DNA from: Kitasatospora terrestris
GTDB taxonomy: Bacteria > Actinomycetota > Actinomycetes > Streptomycetales > Streptomycetaceae
NCBI RefSeq assembly: GCF_039542905.1
Contig: NZ_BAABIS010000001.1
Span: forward strand, 186,001 to 250,000
Length of the DNA: 64,000 bases
Reading direction: 5' to 3'
Below the pieces are notes generated by a model. That model saw nothing but the letters and a program-made list of their open reading frames with translations, was not told the DNA's origin and did not search any database. Shown piece by piece: positions 34,656 through 43,877 of the stretch; the first letter of the stretch is position 1, and every line of letters begins with the position of its first letter. A program made the translations under genes and the position numbers.

Positions 34656-34775
34656 TCAGGCGCCGGCGCGCGCCTCGGCGGCGTGCGGGGACGCCGGACA
34701 CAGCGCGGTGGTCACCCGCTGCAGGTCGATGTGGAGCCGGGCACACGTCGTGGTGACGCGGCAGCTGGCCTTCAC
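34656..34775 (-). CDS. Putative Cys leader peptide of LLM operon
   Basis: 39 codons from GTG 34775 (start uncertain). Contains RLHIDLQRVTTALCP, matching the 'DL-RV--ALC' core of small streptomycete leader peptides found before sulfur-assimilation genes. The conserved Cys codon is TGT, uncommon in this genome, and two more Cys codons occur earlier. It precedes the LLM operon by 157 bp; a 7-bp hairpin (34584-34602) lies between. Ribosome behaviour at Cys codons could sense cysteine supply. Confidence 0.65.
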   Translation of the reverse strand: MKASCRVTTTCARLHIDLQRVTTALCPASPHAAEARAGA

Positions 34776-35170
34776 GGTGGCGACCGCAGGACGCCGCTGG
34801 ATCCGCCGCACTGCCGTCACCTCCGTTCCGCCCGGCACCCACCGGATCGAGCTCGCGCTTGCGGGTGCCGTCGTCGGCCCCGCCGGGTCATCACCTGGAG
34901 CACCCCGCCGCGGAGGAGGGTTGCCGTGCAGCCAGCCAGGGCTTGTCGCTGCGACTCGTGACCTTGCTGCACCGTAACCCGGCGGCGGCGTCCCGCACAA
35001 TCCCGTTCAAGGGCCAACGACCACGCGCGACTTGGGGCGCAACACGGCCGTCACGTTCGCCGTCCCACGCTGTGGCGGGTCGTTGACATCCGACAGTGAA
35101 CCCTTCTAGTTTTGCCGACCATCGGCAGGCGCGACGCCCTTCGGGGCGCGACTGAGCAGAGGTGACGGCG
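34776..35170. other. Divergent regulatory region of the sulfur cluster
   Basis: 395 bp between two divergently oriented leader peptides. The right part has a consensus promoter (35083-35112). The left part should carry the minus-strand promoter, but no convincing -35/-10 pair was identified. No other gene seen. Confidence 0.6.
35083..35112 (+). promoter_or_regulatory. Sigma-70 (HrdB-type) promoter
   Basis: TTGACA at 35083-35088, 18-bp spacer, TAGTTT at 35107-35112. The -35 is a perfect consensus. It lies about 60 bp before the plus-strand leader peptide and would drive the amino-acid ABC transporter. Confidence 0.7.
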
Positions 35171-35281
35171 ATGCACGCAGCTCCCGGGACGGCCGTCGGC
35201 CGCCACCGCGGTCGCGCTGCGGCGTTCCTGGACCGGGCCGTCGACCTGCTGCGCGTCAGCAGCGCCCTCTGTCGGGGCTGA
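35171..35281 (+). CDS. Putative Cys leader peptide of amino-acid ABC genes
   Basis: 36 codons from ATG 35171 with AGAGGTG upstream. Ends with RAVDLLRVSSALCRG, the 'DL-RV--ALC' leader motif shared with the minus-strand peptide; the single Cys codon is TGT three codons before the stop. Several stable hairpins follow, so it fits a control element responding to cysteinyl-tRNA supply. Confidence 0.75.
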   Translation: MHAAPGTAVGRHRGRAAAFLDRAVDLLRVSSALCRG

Positions 35282-35314
35282 CCCCCTCCTCGGCCCCCGG
35301 CCGACAGGTGTGCG

Positions 35315-35377
35315 GCACGTCGTGCGACGACGTGCACCCCCGACTCCCGCCCGTGGCGCGGCGTGCTCCGGCACGCC
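35315..35377 (+). promoter_or_regulatory. Leader hairpins downstream of the Cys peptide
   Basis: Two stems: 35315-35335 (9-bp perfect, 3-nt loop) and 35360-35377 (7-bp perfect). They lie between the leader stop and the permease gene and may act as attenuator or anti-terminator. No T-run, so Rho or translation-linked control is more likely. Confidence 0.45.
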
Positions 35378-35453
35378 CCCGGGCGACTTCCTCCCGCCGG
35401 TGCGGCGGCCCGTCGGCACGGGCCCCGCCGCCGGCCTTCGCTGGAGCTCAGCC

Positions 35454-36443
35454 ATGACCGACTCTCTCGCCCCTGCCGTGCCCTCGGGCACGGCCTCTCC
35501 CCCGGACCTGACGGCACGACAGGCGGACGCGGGCCCCGCGCAGCGGGTCGTCCCGCTGCGGCATCCGGGCCGCTGGATCGTCAGCGCGGTGGCGCTGGTG
35601 GTCGTCGCCCAGATCGTCCACGGCCTGGCGACCAACCCCTTCTACCAGTGGGACCGCTTCCGGTACTGGTTCGCCCGGCCGGTCATCACCGACGGGCTCG
35701 CCGTCACCCTGGAGGTCACCGCGTACAGCGCGGTCCTCGGCCTGGTCGGCGGCGTCGTGCTGGCGTTGGCCCGGCTCTCCCGCAGCCCGGTGCTGCGGGC
35801 GGTCAGCTGGGTCTACGTCTGGCTGTTCCGCTCGGTGCCGCTGATCGTGGTGCTGCTCTTCCTCTACAACTTCAGCGCGTTGTACCGGACGCTCAGCCTC
35901 GGGGTGCCGTTCGGGCCGGCCTTCTTCCGCTTCGACGAGTCGCGGCTGGCCACCGACCTGGTGATCGCGGTCGTCGGGCTGAGCCTCAACGAGGCCGCGT
36001 ACGCCGCGGAGGTGGTGCGGGCCGGCATCCTCTCCGTCGACCAGGGGCAGCACGAGGCGGCCGCCGCGCTCGGTCTGCCGAGGCGGTACCAGTTCGCCCG
36101 GATCGTCTTCCCGCAGGCGCTGCGCGCCATCGTCCCCTCGTACGTCAACCAGCTGATCGGCCTGGTCAAGGCCACCTCGCTGGTCTTCTACGTCTCACTG
36201 CTGGACCTGTTCGGCTCGGTGCAGAGCATGGGCGCCACCTACCCGGGCGACATCGTGCCGCTGCTGCTGGTCGCCACCGCCTGGTACGTGGTCCTCACCA
36301 GCGTCGTCTCGGTGGTCCAGTTCTACGTCGAGCGCCACTACTCGCGCGGCGCGCTGCGCGCGCTGCCGCCGACCCCCTGGCAGCGTCTGCGCGCCGCCCT
36401 GCCCGCCCTGATCGCCCGCGCCCGCAGGGAGACCGCGTCATGA
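35454..36443 (+). CDS. Amino-acid ABC transporter permease
   Basis: 329 residues. The family block '[25 protein letters not shown]' and the '[43 protein letters not shown]' EAA loop place it with the HisM/GlnP/TcyB type. About five to six membrane helices. An extra N-terminal region of about 35 residues precedes helix one. Coupled to the ATPase by an ATGA overlap. The cystine-type assignment is inferred from the cluster. Confidence 0.92.
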   Translation: MTDSLAPAVPSGTASPPDLTARQADAGPAQRVVPLRHPGRWIVSAVALVVVAQIVHGLATNPFYQWDRFRYWFARPVITDGLAVTLEVTAYSAVLGLVGGVVLALARLSRSPVLRAVSWVYVWLFRSVPLIVVLLFLYNFSALYRTLSLGVPFGPAFFRFDESRLATDLVIAVVGLSLNEAAYAAEVVRAGILSVDQGQHEAAAALGLPRRYQFARIVFPQALRAIVPSYVNQLIGLVKATSLVFYVSLLDLFGSVQSMGATYPGDIVPLLLVATAWYVVLTSVVSVVQFYVERHYSRGALRALPPTPWQRLRAALPALIARARRETAS

Positions 36444-37246
36444 CCGTGCTGAACACCGAGGTGCCACCCGCCGCGGAGGACCCGGCGCCCGTCGGGGTCG
36501 AGGTGCACGGGGTGCACAAGTGGTACGGCGCGCAGCACGTCCTCGACGGCGTCGACCTGACGCTCGCTCCGGGCGAGGTGACGGTCGTCATCGGGCCGTC
36601 CGGCTCGGGCAAGTCGACGCTGCTGCGGGTGATCAACCACTTGGAGCAGCCGCAGCGCGGCCACGTCAGCCTGGGCGGCGAGCCGATCGGCGTGCGCCGG
36701 CACCGGGGGCGGCTGAAGGAGCTGAGCGAGCGTCGGATCCTGGCGCAGCGCAGCCGGATCGGCTTCGTCTTCCAGAACTTCAACCTCTTCCCGCACCTGA
36801 CGGTGCTGGACAACGTGGCCGCCGCGCCCGTCGCCACCGGCCGGCTGCGCAGGCCCGAGGCGCAGCGGCTGGCGCTGGACCTGCTGGAGCGGGTGGGGCT
36901 GGCGGAGAAGGCGTCCGCCTATCCGCGGCAGCTGTCCGGCGGGCAGCAGCAGCGGGTGGCGATCGCCCGGGCGCTGGCGCTGCGTCCGGGCGTGATCCTC
37001 TTCGACGAGCCGACCTCGGCGCTCGACCCGGAGCTGGTGGGCGAGGTCCTCGCCGTCATCAAGGACCTGGCCGCGGGCGGTACGACGCTGGTCGTCGTCA
37101 CCCACGAGATCGGCTTCGCCCGCGAGGTCGCGGACCGCGTCGTCTTCATGGACGGCGGCCGGATCCTCGAACAGGGGCCTCCGGGCGAGGTGTTGGACCG
37201 TCCGCGGCATCCGCGCACCCGCGAGTTCCTGAGCAGGGTGCTGTGA
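36440..37246 (+). CDS. Amino-acid ABC transporter ATPase
   Basis: 268 residues. Walker [11 protein letters not shown] loop '[14 protein letters not shown]', signature [15 protein letters not shown], Walker [15 protein letters not shown], His switch VVTHE. The pattern matches polar amino-acid importers (GlnQ, TcyC). Cytosolic, coupled to the permease (ATGA). A Ser-rich insert is absent; the extra '[21 protein letters not shown]' segment lies before the Q loop. Confidence 0.95.
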   Translation: MTVLNTEVPPAAEDPAPVGVEVHGVHKWYGAQHVLDGVDLTLAPGEVTVVIGPSGSGKSTLLRVINHLEQPQRGHVSLGGEPIGVRRHRGRLKELSERRILAQRSRIGFVFQNFNLFPHLTVLDNVAAAPVATGRLRRPEAQRLALDLLERVGLAEKASAYPRQLSGGQQQRVAIARALALRPGVILFDEPTSALDPELVGEVLAVIKDLAAGGTTLVVVTHEIGFAREVADRVVFMDGGRILEQGPPGEVLDRPRHPRTREFLSRVL

Positions 37247-37305
37247 GCCCCACCCCCGTCGACCTGTCCCGAACGACCCGACCATCGAACACGCAAGGAA
37301 CCACC

Positions 37306-38328
37306 ATGACCGATCTCCGCAGCAGCAGACTCCTCCGCATCCTGATCGCGAGCACCGCCGCGGCCGCGCTCACGGCGGGCCTCGCCGCGTGCGGGAGCGA
37401 CGCCCCGTCCTCCGCGTCCGCGGACAAGGCGGCGGCGGGCACCGTGACCGTCGCGGACCTGTCCAACGGCGCGGGGACCCGGACCGAGATCAAGGTGGCC
37501 GAGGTCGCCGCCCTGCACGCCGAGCTGCCCGCCTCGGTCGCCAAGAGCGGGCAGCTGGTGATCGGCGTGGGTGCGCTGCCCGCCGGGTCCGCGCCGCTGG
37601 CGTTCGTCGGCAGCGACCAGAAGACCCTCACCGGGGCCGAGCCCGATCTCGGCCGACTGGTCGCGGCCGTCCTCGGACTGAAGCCGGTGGTGCAGAACTC
37701 CACCTGGGAGAACCTCTTCGTCGGCATCGACAGCGGCCGGACCGACGTCGGCTTCTCCAACATCACCGACACCGAGGAGCGCAAGAAGAAGTACGAGTTC
37801 GCCTCCTACCGCGAGGACAACCTGGCCTTCGAGGTGCTGAAGAGCAGCACCTGGAACTTCAACGACGACTACACCACCCTGGCCGACAAGACCGTGGCGG
37901 TCGGCGCCGGCACCAATCAGGAGAAGATCCTGCTGGAGTGGCAGGCGCAGCTGAAGGCGGCGGGCAAGCAGCTCACCGTCAAGTACTTCCCCGACAACAA
38001 CGCCACCCACCTGGCGCTGCTCGGCGGCAAGATCGACGCCTACTTCGGCCCCAACCCGTCCATCGCCTACCAGATCACGCAGGACGCCAAGACCCCGAAC
38101 CCGACCCGCAGCGCGGGCACCTACTCGGGGGCCGGCGCCTCGCTGCAGGGGCTGATCGCGGCGACCGCGAAGAAGGACAGCGGTCTGGCGAAGCCGGTCG
38201 CCGACGCCATCAACCACCTGATCCAGAACGGGCAGTACGCGCAGTGGCTGGCGGCCTGGAACCTGTCCGACGAGGCGGTCACCGCCGCGCAGGTCAACCC
38301 GCCGGGCCTGCCGCTGACCAACTCCTGA
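37306..38328 (+). CDS. Amino-acid ABC transporter substrate-binding lipoprotein
   Basis: 340 residues. Signal with lipobox LAAC-GS near residue 25, so it is tethered to the membrane. Periplasmic-binding type 3 fold with 'VVQNSTWENLFVGIDSGRTDVGFSNITDTEERKKKYEFA' typical for polar amino acids, then 'ATHLALLGGKIDAYFGPNP'. The binding pocket may suit cystine or S-substituted cysteine; this is inference from the neighbourhood. 59 bp after the ATPase; hairpin terminator downstream. Confidence 0.9.
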   Translation: MTDLRSSRLLRILIASTAAAALTAGLAACGSDAPSSASADKAAAGTVTVADLSNGAGTRTEIKVAEVAALHAELPASVAKSGQLVIGVGALPAGSAPLAFVGSDQKTLTGAEPDLGRLVAAVLGLKPVVQNSTWENLFVGIDSGRTDVGFSNITDTEERKKKYEFASYREDNLAFEVLKSSTWNFNDDYTTLADKTVAVGAGTNQEKILLEWQAQLKAAGKQLTVKYFPDNNATHLALLGGKIDAYFGPNPSIAYQITQDAKTPNPTRSAGTYSGAGASLQGLIAATAKKDSGLAKPVADAINHLIQNGQYAQWLAAWNLSDEAVTAAQVNPPGLPLTNS

Positions 38329-38353
38329 CCGGCGGCACGCCACCGCCTCCACC

Positions 38354-38386
38354 GGGCGGACCTCGGAGCCTCTCCGGGGTCCGCCC
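38354..38386 (+). terminator. Hairpin after the substrate-binding gene
   Basis: GGGCGGACC (38354-38362) pairs with GGTCCGCCC (38378-38386), with further pairing inside. It lies 25 bp past the stop and may reduce flow into the acetyltransferase gene. Confidence 0.55.
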
Positions 38387-38414
38387 TCCCTACGTCCGTG
38401 AGGAGATCCCCGCC

Positions 38415-39119
38415 GTGGTGACCATCAGCCCCCATCCGCCGCATCCGCTGGACAACCCGGCCTGGGCGGCGCTGACCGGCCCGCACGCCCGGTTCGCCGA
38501 GCGGGTCGGCCGGGCGGCCCGCTACCCGCTCGACGTGTCGCCGTTCACCGCGTTCAGCGACCAGGCCGATCCGCGGGCCTGGGACGACCTGGCGGCCCTG
38601 GTCGGCCCCGGGAGCCTGACGCCCGTCGCCGGGGCGGACGTCGCGCCGCCCGTGGGGTGGGAGGTGGTGGAGGCCGGGCGGGGCGCGCAGTTCGTCGACA
38701 CGGCGCTGCGGGCGGAGCCGGCGCCGGAGGCGGTCCGCCTCGGGCCGGACGACGTGCCGGAGATGCTGGACCTGGTCGCCCGCACCCGGCCCGGCCCGTT
38801 CCTGCCGCGCACCGTCGAGCTCGGCACCTACCTGGGCATCCGGCACGGCGGGCGGCTGGTCGCGATGGCGGGCGAGCGGCTGCACCCGCCCGGCTGGACC
38901 GAGATCAGCGCGGTCTGCACCGACCCGGAGCACCGCGGCCGGGGCCTGGCGACCCGGCTGGTGCGGGCCGTCGCGGCCGGGATCCGGGAGCGCGGGGAGA
39001 CGCCGTTCCTGCACACGGCCGCGGACAACGCGAACGCCATCCGCCTCTACGAGTCGATCGGTTTCACCCTGCGGCGGCGCACCGCTTTCCTGCTGGTGCG
39101 GGCGCCCGGCCCGGCGTGA
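38415..39119 (+). CDS. GNAT N-acetyltransferase
   Basis: 234 residues. C-terminal FR47-type GNAT domain: 'EISAVCTDPEHRGRGLATRLVRAVAA' is the acetyl-CoA loop (R-x-x-G-x-G/A), and 'PFLHTAADNANAIRLYESIGFTLRRR' closes the fold. The first half is a variable lid. Start at GTG 38415 (38418 is also possible). It follows the amino-acid ABC genes; in Bacillus sulfur operons a similar acetyltransferase N-acetylates S-alkylcysteines. Confidence 0.9.
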   Translation: MVTISPHPPHPLDNPAWAALTGPHARFAERVGRAARYPLDVSPFTAFSDQADPRAWDDLAALVGPGSLTPVAGADVAPPVGWEVVEAGRGAQFVDTALRAEPAPEAVRLGPDDVPEMLDLVARTRPGPFLPRTVELGTYLGIRHGGRLVAMAGERLHPPGWTEISAVCTDPEHRGRGLATRLVRAVAAGIRERGETPFLHTAADNANAIRLYESIGFTLRRRTAFLLVRAPGPA

Positions 39120-39301
39120 CCGGCCCGGCACCGGAAGCTCGCGAAAGCGCCATGCCGCCGTAACGGTGGTCCATTGATTTGTCCCGCCCGGCTTGCGAGC
39201 ATTCGGCGCATGACGTCGTCGAACTGTCCCGGCAGCGGGTAGCCCCTGATCGTCCGGGCTGCCCCGCCGCCACGTGGCCGACTCCGGACAGAGGATCACC
39301 C

Positions 39302-40486
39302 ATGCTGCCAGCGCTCGTCGCCAGGCCCGGCACCCAGCCCGTCGCCGACCGCCCCGACCACGCCGCCGCCGTGCTGCGGGCCGTGCTGGACCGGGGGCCG
39401 CTCGCCCGTACCGCCATCGCCGGGGAGACGGGGCTGAGCGCGGCCGCCGTGTCCCGGCACACGGCCGACCTGCTCTCCATGGGGCTGGTCTGGCAGCCGC
39501 CGGAGTCCGCGCAGCCGCCGCGTCCGGGCCGCCCCCGCATCCCGCTGGACATCGACACCTCGCACCACCTCGCGGCGGGCGTGCACATCGCGGTGCCGCG
39601 GCTGACCTTCTCGCTCACCGACCTGCGCGGGCGGGTCGTCGCGTCCGAGCACCTGCCGAGGCCGGAGCGCCCGGGCGCGGTGCTCGCGGAGGTCTCCGCC
39701 CGGCTCCCGGGTTTCCTGCGCCGGCACGTCTCGGGGCGCTCGGTGCTCGGGCTGGGCGTGGTCACCGGCGGGTGGGTGGACCCGGACGCCGGGGTGGTGG
39801 TGGAGAACGCCGCGCTCGGCTGGCGCGACGTACCGGTGCGGGACGCGCTGCGGCGGGCGGTCCGGCTGCCGGTGCACGTCGAGGGGCACGCCCGGGCGCT
39901 CGCCCGGGCGGAGATGCTGTTCGGGCGGATCGGCGAGGGCGTGCTGGTGCACCTGTTCGTGGGCAACGCCGTGGACGCGGCGATCGCCACCGGCGGGGTC
40001 CTGCTGCAGGGCCGCCGGCACGGCGCCGGGGGCATCGCGCACCTGCCCGTTCCCGGGTCGGGGCACCCGTGCCCGTGCGGCCGGACGGGCTGCCTGCAGG
40101 TGACCGTCGCGGACCGCGGCCTGGCGGAGACCGCCGCGGCGGAGGGCGTCGTGCCGCGGGCGGACGTGCAGCTGCTCGTCCGGGCCGCGCGCGAGGGCGA
40201 CGCGCGGGCCGTGGAGCTCTTCCGCGCCCGGCTGCGGACGGTCGCCCGGGCGGTGCGGCCGATGCTCGACGTGATCAGCCCGGACGCCGTGGTGCTGACC
40301 GAGGCCGCCACCCTTCGGCTCCCGCAGCTGCTGCCGGAGCTGAGCCGCGGGCTCGGCGCGGCCGACGGCCTGGTGCGGGCCGGTTCCTTCGGCGCGGACA
40401 CCCTCGCGGTGGCCGCCGCCGTGCCCGTCCTCGCGGCCGTCTACCAGGACCCGCTCGGGCTGCGCACGGTCGGGAGCTCCCGGTGA
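39302..40486 (+). CDS. ROK-family transcriptional regulator
   Basis: 394 residues. N-terminal winged HTH 'RTAIAGETGLSAAAVSRHTADLLSMGL' (about 36-62) followed by a ROK sugar-kinase-like domain with the metal-binding 'PCPCGRTGCLQV' cluster. The usual ATP DxGxT is degenerate, so it is likely a repressor sensing a small molecule. It stands before the sulfonate-type operon in the same direction and is a plausible regulator of it or the divergent genes. Confidence 0.9.
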   Translation: MLPALVARPGTQPVADRPDHAAAVLRAVLDRGPLARTAIAGETGLSAAAVSRHTADLLSMGLVWQPPESAQPPRPGRPRIPLDIDTSHHLAAGVHIAVPRLTFSLTDLRGRVVASEHLPRPERPGAVLAEVSARLPGFLRRHVSGRSVLGLGVVTGGWVDPDAGVVVENAALGWRDVPVRDALRRAVRLPVHVEGHARALARAEMLFGRIGEGVLVHLFVGNAVDAAIATGGVLLQGRRHGAGGIAHLPVPGSGHPCPCGRTGCLQVTVADRGLAETAAAEGVVPRADVQLLVRAAREGDARAVELFRARLRTVARAVRPMLDVISPDAVVLTEAATLRLPQLLPELSRGLGAADGLVRAGSFGADTLAVAAAVPVLAAVYQDPLGLRTVGSSR

Positions 40487-40563
40487 GCGGGCGCCGGGCG
40501 GAGTTTCTTCCACGCCGCCGGAAACCATTGTCCGCGGGGACGCGCGGACGGCAGACTGGGGCC

Positions 40564-40668
40564 ATGGACGCGCAGCACGAGGCCACGATCCGGGAAGCCG
40601 CACAGCGGCTCCCCGTGAACGCCTTCCGCGCGCACCACTTCGCCGGCCTGCGCTGTCGGCTCGGCTGA
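40564..40668 (+). CDS. Third leader-like short ORF, Cys near stop
   Basis: 34 codons. The end, FAGLRCRLG, has one Cys as TGT and the C-R-x-G ending of the leader at 35171, but lacks the 'DL-RV' core. It lies before the tauD/ssu-type operon with two hairpins after it. Native codon bias; ribosome site weak. Treated as a probable leader peptide. Confidence 0.45.
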   Translation: MDAQHEATIREAAQRLPVNAFRAHHFAGLRCRLG

Positions 40669-40693
40669 CGCGCTGACGCCCTGTCACGCGCGC

Positions 40694-40793
40694 GCCGCAC
40701 GGCGCTGAGCCGCGTGCGGCCCCTTCCGCCCTCCCCGCGGTGACACCGCCGCGCGGGCGGCTCCCCTCCGCCCCGGGCACCTGCCCGGCGGAG
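40694..40793 (+). promoter_or_regulatory. Hairpins between leader-like ORF and tauD-like gene
   Basis: Stem 1: GCCGCAC (40694-40700) with GTGCGGC (40714-40720). Stem 2: 40766-40793, CTCCG-CC-CCGGGC with GCCCGG-CGGAG, one bulge. They could form an attenuator for the operon starting at 40922. Confidence 0.4.
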
Positions 40794-40921
40794 TGACGTC
40801 CCCGTACCCCGGCACCGCCGTGTCATGGCTGCGCCATGCCTGCACGCCGCCGGGTTCCCGGGCGCGCCGCACCTCGACCTCACCGGGCCCTCCTCCCGTC
40901 CCCCGAAAGGACTCCGCTGCC

Positions 40922-41872
40922 ATGACCGCACCCACCGTCCGCCCCGTCGCCGGCCACATCGGCGCCGACATCGACGGCCTCGACCTCTCCCGGCCGCTGT
41001 CCGCCGAGGCCGTCGAGACCGTCCGGCAGGCGCTCCACCGCCACAAGGTGGTCTTCTTCCGCGGCCAGACCCTCGACCACGCCGCCCAGATCGCCTTCGC
41101 CCGCCAGTTCGGCGAGCTCACCTACGCCCACCCGCACGACGACGCCCCGCCGGCGGACCACCCGGAGATCTTCACCGTCGACCCGCGCCGCTTCGAGGAG
41201 CGGTACGGCAAGGGCTTCCAGGAGGAGTACCGCAAGCGCCAGTACAGCTACGTCGACGGCTGGCACACCGACGTCACCGCCGCCGTGAACCCGCCCGCCG
41301 GATCGATCCTGCGGGCCGAGACCGTCCCGGACGTCGGCGGCGACACCCAGTGGACCAACCTCGTCGCCGCGTACGAGGGCCTGTCGGCGCCGGTCCGGGC
41401 CTTCGTGGACACCCTGCGCGCCGAGCACCGCTACGGCGGCAGCCGGCCGGTGGACGGCGACAGCGAGTACGCCCGCCGGATCAACGACAACCTGCTGGTG
41501 GCCGTCCACCCCGTGGTGCGGGTGCACCCGGAGACCGGCGAGCGCGCGCTGTTCGTCAACCCCGTCTTCACCAGCCGCATCGTCGACGTCACCGCGGTCG
41601 AGAGCCGCCGCATCCTCGACCTGCTCTACGCCGAGATCACCCGCCCCGAGTACACGGTGCGCCTGCGCTGGGAGGCCGGGCACGTCGCCTTCTGGGACAA
41701 CCGGGCCACCGCCCACCTGGCCCCCCGCGACCTGGAGCACCTGGACGTCGAACGGCGCCTGCACCGGGTCACGCTGATCGGCGAGGTCCCGGTCGGCCCG
41801 GACGGGAAGGAGTCCGAGCTGCTCGCCGGACGCCCCTTCACCGCCGACCACCGCGTCGCGGTCTCCTCCTGA
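40922..41872 (+). CDS. TauD/TfdA-type 2-oxoglutarate dioxygenase
   Basis: 316 residues. Iron site visible: 'DGWHTDVTA' (HxD) and the distal His in 'WDNRATAHLAPRDLEH' with the co-substrate Arg in 'ERRLHRVTLIGE'. The family cleaves taurine or sulfate esters to release sulfite or sulfate. First gene of the long operon with an ABC importer of the sulfonate type. Exact substrate unknown. Confidence 0.9.
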   Translation: MTAPTVRPVAGHIGADIDGLDLSRPLSAEAVETVRQALHRHKVVFFRGQTLDHAAQIAFARQFGELTYAHPHDDAPPADHPEIFTVDPRRFEERYGKGFQEEYRKRQYSYVDGWHTDVTAAVNPPAGSILRAETVPDVGGDTQWTNLVAAYEGLSAPVRAFVDTLRAEHRYGGSRPVDGDSEYARRINDNLLVAVHPVVRVHPETGERALFVNPVFTSRIVDVTAVESRRILDLLYAEITRPEYTVRLRWEAGHVAFWDNRATAHLAPRDLEHLDVERRLHRVTLIGEVPVGPDGKESELLAGRPFTADHRVAVSS

Positions 41873-41907
41873 CCCCGCTCCGCCCCACCGAAAGGAAGCG
41901 CACGTCC

Positions 41908-42975
41908 GTGTCCCCGTACCAGGGCCTCCCCACCCCGAACCGAAGAATGTTCCTCCGGACCCTGCTCGGCACCGGCGCCGCACTCGGCCTCAGCGCCTGC
42001 GCCAGTGCCGCCGCCGGCGGCCCCGCGCTGTCGACCGGCGCCGCGCTGCCGACCGAGGTGCCGAGCGGCACCGGCCTGCGCATCGCCTCCTCCCTCGGTG
42101 CCCAGCAGCTCCAGCTCCAGCTCTCCGGCCTGATCGGGAAGATCCCCTTCGCGGTCTCCTCCTGGCCGAACATCGGAGCCGGCCCGGACGTCATCAACGC
42201 CTTCCGCGCCAACTCCCTGGACCTGGCCAACAACGCCGGCATCCCGCCCATCCAGGCCCACTTCCAGGGGTACGACGCGCGCATCGTCGCCATCAACCTC
42301 ACCCGCAAGCCGTCCTACCTGTTCGCGACCAGGCCGCACAGCGACATCCAGTCGGTGGCGCAGTTCGCGGGCAAGAAGCTGGCGTTCTCCCAGGGCCAGG
42401 CGCAGGGCGTGGTGCTGCTGCGGGCGCTGCACCAGGCCGGCCTGAAGGACAAGGACGTCCAGCTCGTCCCGCTGACCAGCAACCAGTTCCTGACGGCGCT
42501 GGCGGCCGGCCAGGTGGACGTCGCCCCGCTCGGCATCTCGCAGGCCCCTGCCTACCTCAACCAGTACGGCGCCGACGGCGCGCACACCGTCACCACCGAC
42601 GTCGTGGACCTGCTCAACCTGCTGTGGGCCCCGGCCGGCGTGCTGGCCGACCCCGCCCGGGCCGCGGCGATCGCCGCCTTCGTCCCGATCTGGGCCCAGG
42701 GGCTGGTGTGGGTCTACGAGAACCCGGCCGTCTGGGAGCAGGAGTACTACGTCAAGAGCCAGAAGATCAGCGCCGAGCAGGCCCACCAGGTCACCCAGCT
42801 GAGCAACAAGCCGCTGCTGCCGCCGAGCTGGGACGAGGCGATCGCCTGGGAGCAGCAGACGGTCGACCTGCTGGCCGAGGGCGGCTTCGTGAAGTCCTTC
42901 CGGGCCGAGACCCTGTTCGACCGCCGTTTCGAGCACCTCGCGGCGGCTGCCGTCCCCGCCGAGTACCGGAGTTGA
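41908..42975 (+). CDS. SsuA/NrtA-type ABC substrate-binding lipoprotein
   Basis: 355 residues. RR-containing signal (NRRMFLRTLLG) with lipobox LSAC near residue 30. PBP-II fold: 'GPDVINAFRANSLDLANNAGIPPIQAH' and 'LKDKDVQLVPLTSNQFLTALAAGQVDVAPLG' match sulfonate- and thiamine-precursor-binding proteins. AAAGGAAG precedes the GTG. It should feed the permease and ATPase of this operon. Confidence 0.9.
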   Translation: MSPYQGLPTPNRRMFLRTLLGTGAALGLSACASAAAGGPALSTGAALPTEVPSGTGLRIASSLGAQQLQLQLSGLIGKIPFAVSSWPNIGAGPDVINAFRANSLDLANNAGIPPIQAHFQGYDARIVAINLTRKPSYLFATRPHSDIQSVAQFAGKKLAFSQGQAQGVVLLRALHQAGLKDKDVQLVPLTSNQFLTALAAGQVDVAPLGISQAPAYLNQYGADGAHTVTTDVVDLLNLLWAPAGVLADPARAAAIAAFVPIWAQGLVWVYENPAVWEQEYYVKSQKISAEQAHQVTQLSNKPLLPPSWDEAIAWEQQTVDLLAEGGFVKSFRAETLFDRRFEHLAAAAVPAEYRS

Positions 42976-42977
42976 CC

Positions 42978-43877
42978 ATGGCCGACCACACATCGACCGC
43001 CGTGGTGACCGCCCCCGGGCGGCCCGTCACCCCGGCCGTGCCTCCACCGGTACCCGCACCCGCGTCCGCCGCGCGGGCGGCCGGCGCCGGCCGCCCCCGC
43101 ACGCGGCGGCTAGGCCCCGGTCCGCGACGGCCCTGGGCCCGGCTGCTGGGCCCGCTGGTCCTGCTCGCCGTCTGGGCCGGGGCGAGCGCTGCCGGGCTGC
43201 TGGACCCGCGGATCCTGCCCGCCCCCTGGTCGGTGCTGGACACCGGGGCGCAGCTGTGGGCCGAGGGCACGCTCCGCGCCGATCTGGGCACCTCCCTGTG
43301 GCGCGCCGCGCGGGGCTTCGCGATCGGCCTGACGGCCGGCGTGGTGCTGGCGCTGACCGCCGGGCTGAGCCGGATCGGCGAGGCGCTGATCGACGGCACG
43401 GTGCAGGTCAACCGCGCGGTGCCGACGCTGGGTCTGATCCCGCTGTTCATCCTGTGGCTGGGCATCGGGGAGACGTTCAAGGTCGTCATCATCGCGATCG
43501 TCGTCTACATCCCGGTCTACCTGAACCTGCACGCCGCGCTGGCCGGGATCGACTCGCGCTACGTCGAGCTCGCCGAGGTGCTGCGGCTCAGCCGCCGGCG
43601 GTTCGTCCGCCAGGTGGTCGTCCCGGGGGCGCTGCCCGGCTTCTTCGTCGGGCTGCGCCTGGCCGTCACCGGCTCCTGGCTCTCACTGGTGGTCCTGGAG
43701 CAGATCAACGCCACCAACGGCCTCGGCTACATGATGTTCCAGGCGCAGAACTACGGCCAGACCCAGGTCATCGTCCTCGGACTGCTCATCTACGGGGTCT
43801 TCGGGTTCACCTCCGACTCCGCCGTCCGTCTCCTGGAGAGGAGGGTCCTGGCATGGCGCCGATCGCTGGGGAACTGA
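42978..43877 (+). CDS. SsuC-type ABC permease
   Basis: 299 residues. Long Pro/Ala-rich N-terminus (about 55 residues), then six membrane helices. EAA motif '[40 protein letters not shown]'. Typical of the sulfonate/nitrate/taurine permease group. Three bases after the binding-protein stop; overlaps the ATPase start by 25 bp. Confidence 0.92.
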   Translation: MADHTSTAVVTAPGRPVTPAVPPPVPAPASAARAAGAGRPRTRRLGPGPRRPWARLLGPLVLLAVWAGASAAGLLDPRILPAPWSVLDTGAQLWAEGTLRADLGTSLWRAARGFAIGLTAGVVLALTAGLSRIGEALIDGTVQVNRAVPTLGLIPLFILWLGIGETFKVVIIAIVVYIPVYLNLHAALAGIDSRYVELAEVLRLSRRRFVRQVVVPGALPGFFVGLRLAVTGSWLSLVVLEQINATNGLGYMMFQAQNYGQTQVIVLGLLIYGVFGFTSDSAVRLLERRVLAWRRSLGN

